From positions 5,766,001 to 5,830,000 of the forward strand of contig CP050890.1 of NCBI GenBank assembly GCA_016745215.1: a stretch of DNA of 64,000 nt, written 5' to 3'. Shown one piece after another: positions 10,501 through 22,500 of the stretch. The notes under the pieces are model-generated. The model had not been told where the DNA came from. It worked only from the letters and a program-made list of their open reading frames with translations, and made no database searches. Numbering within the stretch: position 1 is the first letter of the stretch; every line of letters begins with the position of its first letter. Source of the DNA: Thiohalocapsa sp. PB-PSB1. GTDB taxonomy: Bacteria; Pseudomonadota; Gammaproteobacteria; Chromatiales; Chromatiaceae. Made by a program: the position numbers and the translations under genes.

Positions 10501-13500
10501 GCCCTTGGGCGTGGATCTGCGCCTGGCCCATGGCGTCTTCGGTGGTGATTTCGAAGGCGACTTGGCCGCTCGCCAGTGGGTAGAGCTCGATCCGCGCCGT
10601 GACCGCCTCGTGGTCGACGCTGATTGGGCGCGCCCACACGATCTGGTGCAGACCGCGAATCGTCGTGCCGGGTTGTGCCAATTCGCCCGCCGCCCAGGCC
10701 ATTTCCAGATAGGCCACCCCGGGCAGCGTCTTCTGCCCGGCGATGCGGTGGTCGGTCAGGTAGAATTCGTCGCCGCGCAGGAGCTTGCTGTAGCACTGCG
10801 CTTGCAGTGTGGAGTCGTTGCGATCAAGCAGCGGATGCAACCCACCCGGGCTGCCCGCCGCGTTCTGCCCCGCAACCGTTTCCACCAACCCGTCGGCCTG
10901 CGCCGCCCAGTAGCGTTGTCGCGCAAACGGGTAGGTCGGCAGCGAAATACGGCGTACCTGCGCGCCGCGTGGTAGCAATGTCCAGTCGATGTCGACTCCC
11001 GAGACCCAAAGCTGGGCCAGACGATCGTATTCCTGTTCCTCCAGGGCGGCACGCAGAAACGCCTCGCCTGCCTTGCCCTTGATGAGCCTGTCTGCGCCGA
11101 AGGAGGATTGCTTGGCGCTTCCGGTGTAGCAGCCGGACCCCTCGGCTCCCCGCTCTTTGTACCTGACGAGCCTCTCGATGGCCTGCGGAATACTCTGCGC
11201 CGTGAATGCAAGGCGTTCCGCCATGGCCTCGCGCGCCGTTTGCAGGGTATAGGCCAAATTCGCCAAGGATAGATTCCTCGCCCAGAGGGTGCGGCCTGCC
11301 TGCGCGTCCTCAGGCTCCTGCCAATGGCGCGATAGAAAGTCGATGAGCCGGTCGACGACCGCCTCCAGGCGCTCTTGGTTTCGCGCAGATAAGACGATCA
11401 GCTGTCTATCGCCCTCGATCTGGGAACATCGCTCGTCCGGCGAGTGATATTCTTCCAGTATCACATGCGCATTCGCTCCTCCGGCCCCGAAGGAGCTGAT
11501 TCCGGCACGCCTCGGGTGACGGATTTCGCGACCGTCTTCGCGGATGACTGGCTCATGCCAGGGTGCCAGCTCCTGTTGCACATAGAACGGCGATTCCTCG
11601 AAGTCGATATGCTCGTTGCGACGCTCACTATGTAACGACGGTACCAACTGCTGGTGCTGCATCGACAGCACCACCTTCGTCAGCCCAACCAGACCCGCCG
11701 CCGACTCCAAATGCCCGACATTCGATTTGACCGAGCCGATGGCGCAATAGTGTCGATCGCTGGTAAACGCCCGATATGCCTGGGTCAGACCGCTGATCTC
11801 TATCGGATCGCCTAACGCTGTACCCGTCCCGTGCGCCTCGACGTAACCAATCGTTCTCGGGTCTATCCCTCCGATGCGCAGCGTTTCCTCGATAAGTGCG
11901 GCCTGGGTGTTCGGATTCGGTACGGTATAGCCGCTGGTCTTGCCGCTGGCATTGATATTCGATGCCTTGATCACTCCCAGGACATTGTCGCCATCGGCCA
12001 GCGCCTGTGCGAGCGGTTTCAACAGCACGGCACCAACGCCCTCGCCGTCGACGAATCCATCGCCCCCTTCTCCGAAACTCTTACAGCGATCATCCGCAGC
12101 CAACATTTTCATTTGGCACAATCGCAGATAGTGCTTCGGATGCAATATGAGATTGACAGCACCGACGATGGATACATCGCATTCACCCCGCTTCAGGCTT
12201 TGACAAGCGAGATGCAACGCTGTCAGTGAAGAGGAGCAGGCGGTGTCCACGGCCAGGCTGGGACCCGTGAAGTCATAAAAATACGATATACGGTTCGCTA
12301 TCGACCAGTACGCCGAATGGGCATCGACGTAGGTACCGCCCGTCGACGCCTTCGCCCCGACCCACTCGTAATCATTGTTCATTACTCCGACGAAGGTACC
12401 GACCTTCTGATCCATCTCGACAACTTTGTCTCGGGTATAACCCGCGTCTTCGAGCAATGCCCAGACCGTCTCCAGAAACAGACGTTCCTGCGGATCCATC
12501 TCCTCCGCCTCCCGCGGTGAGATACCGAAGAACAGCGGATCGAACTTATCGACATCGTCGATGAACCCGCCCCACCTGGTATAGCTGCCCCCGGACCTGG
12601 ACTGGTCGGATTCGCCTTCGTCATACTCCTGCCACCTCCAGCGTTCCGTTGGAATCTCCCGAATGCAGTTCTTCCCCGACCGCAGGTTCTCCCAGAATTG
12701 CTCGAGACTCTCGGCCCCGGGATAGCGCCCGGTCATGCCGATGATGGCGATGTTCATGTCCGACTGGACTGGGTTCGATTGGGCGGGGTTTGACTGGGCT
12801 GGGTCTGATTGAATCGGGCCTGTTTCTCGCTCCTGGTGGCAAGGCTCGGATACCGAACTACCCTGACGTGCCATGTTATCCTTAACAGGATCGCTGACAT
12901 CCCCAACGGGGTTCGCTCTCTCCCCCACTGCATGCTTCAGGATGTTCCCGCCATCCAGCATGCTGGCTTGCGGACTCGGTCCCAGTAGCAACTGGAGCTC
13001 CGCGGATTTTGCCTTCAACAAATACTCGCTCAATGCCTGCATCGTATTCTGTTCGAATAACAGGGTCGAAGGTAACCTGCCGAGCCCGTCTTCCAATCGC
13101 CGGTTGATCTCCAACACAACCAAAGAATCGACGCCATAGACCTCGAGAGTGGTATCGACATCCAATTTCTCTCTGTCGATTTTCAGAACATCCGAGAATA
13201 CCGACTTGACATAGTCTAAAGCCTGCTCGGACAAATCCGCATCATCCAGCTTTTCGTTATGGCGGCCCCTTTCCGCGCATGTCCTCTCCTCGATTGGCTG
13301 TGTATGCACGCCGGACGATTCGATGTCCGGAGATCGATGTCGCTCCTCCAGTACAGAGCGATGTTCCGATACCAGATAATCGGCTACCGCGGCAATTGTC
13401 TTGCGTTCGAATAGTAAAGTCGCCGGCAGCCGTCCGAAATCCTGCTCGAGCCGTCTGTTGAGTTCCAGTACGACGAGTGAATCCACGCCGTAACGTTCAA

Positions 13501-16500
13501 AGGTGGACTCGACATCTAATCGATCCCTATCGACTTTGAGCAAATCCGCGAAGACCCCGCGCACATAATCCAGCGTTTCTCCGGTTAGATCGACCCTGTT
13601 CGTTTCCGCTGCCACGGGTATTGCCGGCATCGCCGGAGCCTGCGGTACTGGTTCTACATCGACATTCCCCTGTAATCTATCCCGTGCCTTTTGCAATCGG
13701 ACTTCACCATCGCTTTCCGCGACGATGACGCACTGAGGCTGATCCTCCTGCGTGTGATCGGGTAAACCGACGGCATGTATGGAGCCTAGCCCGCAATCCT
13801 GCAGCACCCTGGTCCACTGCTGAACGCTCAACAGCGGCGAACCCGGGCAACGCACCTCTTCGTCTTCGAATAGCCACCAACCATCGGTCAAGCCAAAGGT
13901 GAGCGTCGTGAATTCCTGGCGCCGCGTGATTTCGTTCAGGACCAGCAAGCCGTTCCTTTTTAATAGACGTTTCGCATTGTTGACGGTGTTATGAATCCGT
14001 CTTGTCGCATGAAAAACATTCGTGCCAAATAGAAGATCGATACTACCCGGCGAAAATCCCTGGGCCACCGGATCTTTTTCGATGTCCAAGGGCTTGAATT
14101 CGACAAAGGGATAGTCCTGGCCAAAACACCTTTCACCATATTGCGTAAACCCAATGGAAATATCCGTATAGATGTAGCGAACCTGCTGAGCATGCTTGGC
14201 AATTGCAGCTAACACCAGGCTGCTGCTACCCCCGGTACCCGCACCAACTTCCAGAATCGAGATCGGTGTATGTTGGTCCTGCTGGAGACGAAGTGGAATG
14301 AATTGCTGCACCAGAGCGCCCAAAAGCCGATTGTAATAAATCGATAATGGATCGTCCTTGTACACCCCCTCGACCAGCTCCATCGAACCGCGTGGAAACA
14401 GTGCTTCCATATGTCCCACACGGCCTGTCAATACGTCCGGATACGCCGATACGCAGTTCCACAGCAGGTCGATGCGGGCTGACATACTCGGATACGCCGC
14501 TTGTAACCGCTGCTTGGATTGTTGCAGTTCGCCTGTTTTCCGTTTTGCTTCGAGGCTGACCACTTTGTCGGTCGTCACCAAGCCATCATCGGCAGCAACA
14601 TACTCGATGAAGCCTGCATCGAGCAGCGTCTCCAGCAGCACCTCCCATAGCCGGTGATAGGCCGGAGCCAAATTCAGTTGCTGCGTCAAAGTCGACCGAA
14701 CATAGTGCTCGCCCGAGCGTAAAAACACACCCATGCGCTGCAAAGCATCGACCACGAGATCATGACCGAAGCGAGTCAACTCCCCGGATGCCCTATCATT
14801 TTCCAACAGCTGTTCGCTGGAAATTGCCGGGCGATCAAGCCAAGGCACGAGTTGATCGAGCAACGGGTGATCGAACAAAGAGGGCTGCATGCGCGGATAA
14901 ACAACGATCTCATCGCCTAGCTGCACACCCATGTCGCTCAAAATGTCATCAGAGGCATGGATGGCCATTACTTGCTGCACGCCATGGTGCAGCACCCGTC
15001 GTACCGCATCCATACCCTCTTCGCTGCTGATCGATCGAAAACCCTGGGCGGCTAGCCGCTTGCGATATGCGTCCTTGGCAACGATGCCGACATCTCCCCA
15101 GTATCCCCAATTGACGATGGCGACCGGACAGGGGCTGGCTTGTGCCAGCGCATTTGCAAACGCATCCTTGAAGGTACAAGCCGCAGCGTAATTGCTCTGA
15201 CCCGCATTACACCAATAGGACTGCGATGACGAAAAGAACAGCATGAAATCCAAGGGCTCGTGGCGGAGCACTTGGTACAGGACTAGGCTACCCTCTACCT
15301 TCGGGGCCAAGGCTGCCCGAAATGTCTCTTCGTCCATGTTGTCCAGCGTTCGATCATGCAACGCGATCGCCGAATGCACGACGCCGTTGATGCACCCAAA
15401 CCGCGCCTTCGCCTGGTCGATCGCCGCCTGCATGCTCGAGCTGTTCGTTGCGTCCGCACTCAAATAGAGTACCTGCCCCCCATCCTGCTCGATCGCTTCC
15501 AGATCGGCGCGCGGAATCTCGGATAATTCTCTGCGTCCGATGAGAACCAAACGCGCCTCGACCGCGTTAGCCAAATAGCGCGAAAACTGAAGCCCGATGC
15601 CACCCGCACCGCCCAGAATAACGTACACTCCTCGCTTGCGAAAAGGCACATGCTCTGTCGCCGATAGCCGCGTCTGTATCAGGCATTGGGTGTAGCATTG
15701 CCCATCTCGCCAAGCGATCGCTCTGTTATCGGCAGGCAACTCCCGCGTCGCCGGCAGAAGCGCAGAAACCAGCTCGTCTCTGTCACTGGTTGCGAGCTGA
15801 CTCAGATCCAGATCGATGCAGCTGACATCCAGGTTCTGGTACTCCTTCTCCAGCGCTCGGCTTAGTCCATAGAGACCCGCTGCAAAAGGTTTGATTCGAT
15901 CGCCTGCCCTGACTTGAAAGACTTCGTTCGTCAGCACTTTCAATTGCAGGCGTCGCTTGATCAAGCCGTGACGGATGAGCGCCTTGACTAAACGGAATAG
16001 CGCTAATACCCCGCGTTGCTGAGCGACTTCGAGCGCCGACAAGTCGTCCAAACGGATTGGTTCGATCTGGATACCCCCAAGAAAATAAATGCAATCCGGT
16101 TCGCCCAACGCTTGCGGATGCTGGTCGAAAGCGCCCGGGTTCGTCACTTCGATTTCCCAATGTCCCTCGGCAAGGGCCTGCGTCGTGGTTCCTAAATAGA
16201 GGTAGCGCACATCGGCGCTGGGAAGACAGGCCGAAATCGCCCTTTCCAGGCGCAGTGGAGTCACCCCGGTCACGATGAGTACCGACTGAGGTGACCCCAT
16301 GGGCATCTGATCCGCCCCGGTGGTTCCTCGGGCAATCCAACGCGGGAGATAGAAAAACGACGACAAACGGTCAGGCAAGGCGCGCAACACAAAATCGCGA
16401 CAACTCACACAGACCCGACCTGCATTATCCAGCAGCAACACCTGGAAGCGTTGTTCTCCGTCGACCTTCGCATACGCGTACATGTCTGCCTGCAGCGGCC

Positions 16501-19500
16501 CAGAAAGCTCGATTTGTTCCATGGAAAAGGGCACCAGCGGCCCGCTCGACCGCGGCCCCTCCCCAATTGCCATAACCGTCTGCAATGCCGAGTCCATCAG
16601 GCTTGGATGAAGCCGGTAAGCTCTCGACTCACGGCTCGCTTCTATCGGTAAAGCCAGACGCGCCAGAGCCTCACCCGCATTCGCCCAGACCTCCTGGACC
16701 CCTTGAAAGCGTGGGCCAAAATGAACCCCTGTCGCTGCAAAACGACGATAAAAAGCAGCCTTGTCCAACCTGTTCCGACAGCGGGACCGTACTCCTTCGA
16801 TATCCATCGATCCTGCAATCGGCTGCCGATTTGCAGTCAACAGGCCAGTGGCATACAGCTTTTCTGAATCGCGAATCGCATAGCGCATCTCTCCATCCTG
16901 GTCGACGATATGCACGCGCAGCGTCTTGGGTTCGGTGTCGATCACCAGAGGCTGTTGCCACAGAACTCGTCGGAACCCGAGCCTGGCTTGTGCGTGGATC
17001 GAAAGGGTTGCTGCTAGGGCCATCTCCAGATAACCCACACCGGGGAAAGCCGGGGAACCACTCACGATATGATCGTTTACGATCCAGTCGTGCGGTTTGA
17101 TTGTTTTTATGAAGACTAGACCCGGATTTGCGTAACTCAGGCTTGGCTCGATATGGTCGATCAACGGGTGTCGGCGCGCCCCTGCGATCTGCCCCGTGAT
17201 CTGCCTCGTGGTCTGCTGAGCCGAGCCCCCTAAAGGTGCAATCCAATAGCTTTCGCGGGCGAATGGATAGGTAGGCAAAGAGATTCGCCGGGGCCTGTTC
17301 TCTCCATACAGCAGCAACCAATCGATGTCGACACCGGACACCCACATCTGCGCCAGTCTTCCCAGTTCTCTCTGCTCCAGGGCCACCTGCAGAAATGCCT
17401 CACCCGCCGCACCATCGAGCAGCAGACGCGTCTGCGTCGCGTCCTTTGCCGCATTGCCCCTGAACCCCTTCACATGCGCTGGATCTTCGACAAAGGCTGC
17501 GAGCGATTCCACCAATTCGTCGACGCTGGACGCGACAACAGCCAATCGTTCAGTCATCGCCTCACGTCCCACCTGCAACGTGTAGGTCAATTCTGACATT
17601 GCCGTTTCGGGTCTGAGTACCAGGAAATCGCGCAGCTCCCTTGCGTAGTCTTGCAATCTCTCTGCATCCTTTGCCGATAACAGGAATAGATACGGCTGTT
17701 GCGCCGAGTCCTCCGCAACCGGGCCAGGACGCGTAAACTCCTCGATGACCAAATGTGCGTTCGTCCCGCTGAAACCGAAAGAGCTCACCGCCGCACGTCT
17801 CGGCTGACCGACCGAGTCCCAGGATCTCAGCCTGGTATTGACATAGAATGGGGTCTTTGTGAAGTCGATGTGTTCGTTCGGGTGCTGGTAATTGACTGCG
17901 GGCGGCAGTTGCTGCCGTTCGAACGCCAACAGCACCTTGATTACGCCGGCTACACCTGCCGCATATTGCGTGTGCCCAATATTGGCCTTGACTGATCCGA
18001 TCGCGCAATACTGGGTGGCATCCGTGTACTCCTGATATGCCCGTGTCAGCGCCGTGACCTCGATCGGATCGCCCAATTTGGTGCCCGTCCCATGCGCCTC
18101 GACGTAGCCGATCGTGGTTGGATCGATTCCCGCTTGTCCATAGACATCAAGCAGCAACCGACTCTGGGACAGAGTACTAGGTGCAGTGATACCGTTTGTC
18201 TTACCATCCTGATTGATACCACTGCCTTTGACGACACCATAGATGTGATCATTGTCTTCGATGGCTTTTGCAAGGGGTTTCAATACCAATACCCCGACCC
18301 CCTCGGCAGGCACAAAGCCATCCGCATCTCGATCGAAGGTACGGCACTGGCCGCTGGGCGAGAGCATGCCGGCCTTGGATGCCATGATATGTATTTGCGG
18401 TGTCGGCATGACCATCACACCGCCCGCTAGGGCCACGTCCACTTGCCCCGTTCTGAGCTGCTGACATGCCTGATGAATTGCAACCAACGACGAAGAACAG
18501 GCCGTATCGATTGCCAGAGCCGGGCCATTCAAGTCCATGAAATAGGCCAATCGAGCGGACAGGATTGCGGCATCGTTGCCCAGGAAGACATGGGCGTCCA
18601 TCTCGTATTGGCTTTGGACGATATCTGTAAAATACTCGGAATGCTTGATTCCAACGTAAATATCGACTCGCTGTCCCGACAACCCTTTTGCCGTATAGCC
18701 GGCGTCCTCGATCGCCCTCCAGCTATGTTCGAGGAACAACCTCTGTTGCGGGTCCATCAACTCGGCTTCTTTGGGGGAAATACTGAAAAACAGCGGATCG
18801 AACTTGTCGATATCTGCTAAATACCCGCCGTGCCGGCAGTAGGTCTTGTTTGGTGCGGACCAGTCTGGATCATAGTACTCATCAAGACTCCAACGGCTTG
18901 CGGGAACCTCCGATATGCTGTTCTTACCCGCAGCGATGATCTCCCAGAACTCCAGGACATTGTTCGCCCCTGGAAATTGTCCAGACATACCGATGACGGC
19001 AATATCGTCTTCTCTCCGCAAGCGGGTCTCATGCGCTTGCGTTGTCGGTTCCAGGGTATCCTGGGACCGCTCCTCGCTCCAGAACTCCTGTGCTGATTCT
19101 TGTGCTGACTTTGGTGCTGACTTCGGTGCCTGCGCAGTCTCCGGCATTGCGTGCTCGAGAGCACGCGGCGACTGATCCAAAATGTAGTCGACAAGCCGTC
19201 CCACGTTTGGATAGTCAAAAATCGTGGTCGGATTCAGTACCAGCTCGCCTAAGCGCTCATTGATCTTATTCACCAACTCTACGCCCAGTATCGAATCGAC
19301 TCCCATTTCTGAGAAGCGCTCGTCCAACCCGATATCCTGTTCCGAGACATTCAGTGCCTCGGCGGCAATGCCGACCACCATGTCCAATAGCCGCTGGCGA
19401 TCGGGTTCCTGTTCGCGAGTCAAATCTGGCTTGCGCTGCTGTTTTGGTGTCCCCGGTGGTTGCCTTGTCATGCTGTTTTCCTGGCTAAGCGCGTTGATCT

Positions 19501-22500
19501 GCTTGCTCGTACTCTGTTTGATGACTGTATCTGCTGGGCAGGATGCAGTCCAAGTCTGACCCAATCTGGCCACCATCACTTGAGTTTCCTCACCTGCCAG
19601 CACAGCGCTTAGACCAGCTAGCCCCTGCTGGGTCGATAATGTGTCGACATCGAGCTTTTCGATAATCTGCTTGAACCTGGCATTCGCGGCGATCCCGATC
19701 TCTCCCCAATGGCCCCAATTGATGACAAACCCGGGTCGTCGGCAGTCAGTTCTCAGATAATGGGCGAATGCATCTTGAAATGCGCATCCCGCGGCATAGT
19801 TCGCCACTCCCTGATCACCCCTGAATGTGATAAAGGATGAAAAAAACAGCAGAAAGTCGAGATGCTCGCCGAGGGTGGCTCGGTGCAGCGCATAGCTCCC
19901 TTTGGACTTTGGTTCCAAACCCTGGCGGAAAATGGCTTCGGTCATATCCTCGAGCAGGCCACTCGCCATCACCAGGGCTGAGTGAATACACCCGTGGAGT
20001 GCTCCAAAGCGCTCCTTGGCTGCTTGCACGGCACGCGTCATATCCTCCAGTTTCGATCCATCGCCATTGACGTATAGCACCTCGCCACCGAGTTGCTGGA
20101 GGGTTTCGATCTGTTGCTCTTTCTCCCGATTCAGGAGGCTGCGGCCTACCAAGACCAGGCGCGCTCGATAGTGTTCGGTCAGATAGCAGCTCAGTGCGAA
20201 CCCAATGCCACCCAGTCCCCCCACAATGAGATAGACGCCTCCGGGTTTGAATACGACGGGTTCTTCTTCACTCGCCGGGAGCCTGGAGCTCGTCGTAATC
20301 GTCTTGATAAATCGTTTACCATGGCGATAGGCGATCTCGTGGAATGGCGGGCAACTGGTTTCTCGAGCCAACAGATCAATGTCGCGAGGCGTCCAGCTCA
20401 GCGGGATGTCGATGCACTGGACGTCGATTAGAGGGTTTTCCCGCCCAAGTACCTTTGCCGTTCCAAGCATCGGCGCCGCATACGGAAACAGTGTCGATTC
20501 GCTCCCCGAGACCTGGTGTAATTGTCGGGAAACAACCACTAACCGCAATGGCTTCGAGTGTCTAGCCAATACCCGGCAAAGCCGGAACATCGGCATAATG
20601 ACATGCTCTTGGTAGGCTGTAAAAGCACCGAGGTCCTCTATCTCGTATCGAGTGATGCCCCATAGGTAATATACAACCTCGACATCCAAAGCCAGGATAC
20701 GCGCATAGTCCTGCTCCTTTACAATATCGATCCTGTAGGAATCTTTACCTACCCGGGCATACGCCGATGCTGGCTTGACGATGGCGGCCTGCACATGCTG
20801 TTGCGCAAGTGCCTCTGCCACTCCCTCCCGATCTGAAAAGATCAGCGCCCTTGGTCCTCGAGATCGATCGTCCATGAGTGGTTCGGGTTGTTCGCGCCAG
20901 AATAGCCGGTGATAGAGTGCGTGACTCTGCGTCTCTTCGATCGGCTCCGATTCTGTTGTTTGTCGTGCTTCCTGCTGATCCTCATCGCGCTGCATGGTCT
21001 CGATCCAAAACGCCGAACGCTCAAAGCGATAGGTCGGCAGAGGCAGCTTACGAAAAGCACCTGTCGGATAAACCAGTTGCCATTCCACAGGTACACCATG
21101 GAGCCACAATTTCAACAAACTTTCAGGGACATACGCCCGAGGCGACAGGACCAGTTGCACCCCAACCTGTTCGACCACATCTTGCTCAGACCCGGCATCA
21201 CTGAGCACGAGTCGATTGGTAGATGTCAGCGACGGCAGCCGGCATTCCGTGTCCAGTGCCCTTGCCAACCATGTCTCGAACTCGGGGATCACAGGGCAAT
21301 CCCGACTATACTCAGCGATCAAACGATAGGGCCTGTCGGCACTCATATGCCCCTGCCGCTCGTTCAATATCGCCCCCGCTGCATCCAAGTCCGTTTCGCC
21401 ACTTATCGAGAAGAGCTCGATCACCATCTCTTTCGGCAGGACTCCATCCAGAATCAAGTCCAACAGCTCCTGGAACGCTTCGCTCTGAACATCGGGCCGG
21501 GAAGTCAGATCCCATTTCTTGTCCAGTTGCTGTGAAGCGCTTCCCAGAATCAACATCAACAGCGCTTTATTCTGTTGGCTATCGTCCTGCGCCGTATGCA
21601 CGAGCGTATCGAGCATGTCATCGAGACTTTGCTCGCCAAACTTTGCCAGCAGCACTGACCATTCGTCCAGGTACTTCTTGAATGTAAACTGGCTTTCCTG
21701 CAACAATCTGGCTCGTTCCACATTGCGAATCAGGTTGGCCTGATCTATTTTCAGGCCATCCAGCAACAGAGCCAGATAGGTCGCGTCGAACTGGTATGGC
21801 AAAAGTGTCTGCTGGGTAACCGGATCGAGGAATGGCAAACACGGCCGGCGAACGACAAGTTGCGCGATGGGTCTACTCCCGCTCAGTACAGCTAACGCAT
21901 CATCGATGCAGAGCATTCCACTGCATACCAGGGCTAGCCATAAGCCGTCCTTTTCTCCACTCACAGACACGGGCTTGAAGCCCAGACGCAGCAGGGCTTG
22001 CAGGTATGCGTAAGTCCAAATGAAGGCCGACGGCATAGCGTCGTCGCCGGAGACACGGAGAAGTTCGACCAGCGCCTTGTCCCCCAGCGACTCCAGAACC
22101 GCTTTGTGTCTGGCAGGCGGATCATCTGCGACCTGCTGCGGATTGTCCCCCCAGGCATCGAAATGGATTTCCCATGGGCGATCGTTCAAGCTTGTGGAGC
22201 AGGCCTGCTGTATCGACTCGGCGATTTCCTGGTGGTTGTTGACCAATGCCCCAAAACGATGAGAAAACGCGCTTCGTGTCGTCGCCACAGTGGCGCATAT
22301 GTCGCGCAATTCGCGGTTCTGGAAGTCCGTCTCATGAATGAATTGGTGCCAGTGCGATAATGTGCTTTGCAGAGCGCTCGCCGACTTTGCAGACAAGACG
22401 AAAACGTAGGGTGGCTGCAAAAGCGGTGTATTGAAATGCTTGCTTGTAGGGGTTTGTTCGTCACAGGCCGCGATCACGACATGCGAATTGACTCCGCCAA

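Noticed and set aside
20990..22465. Functional cis-acting AT domain after KS1
   Set aside because: No GHSxG nucleophile elbow or paired His motif is present, and no other module has an AT.
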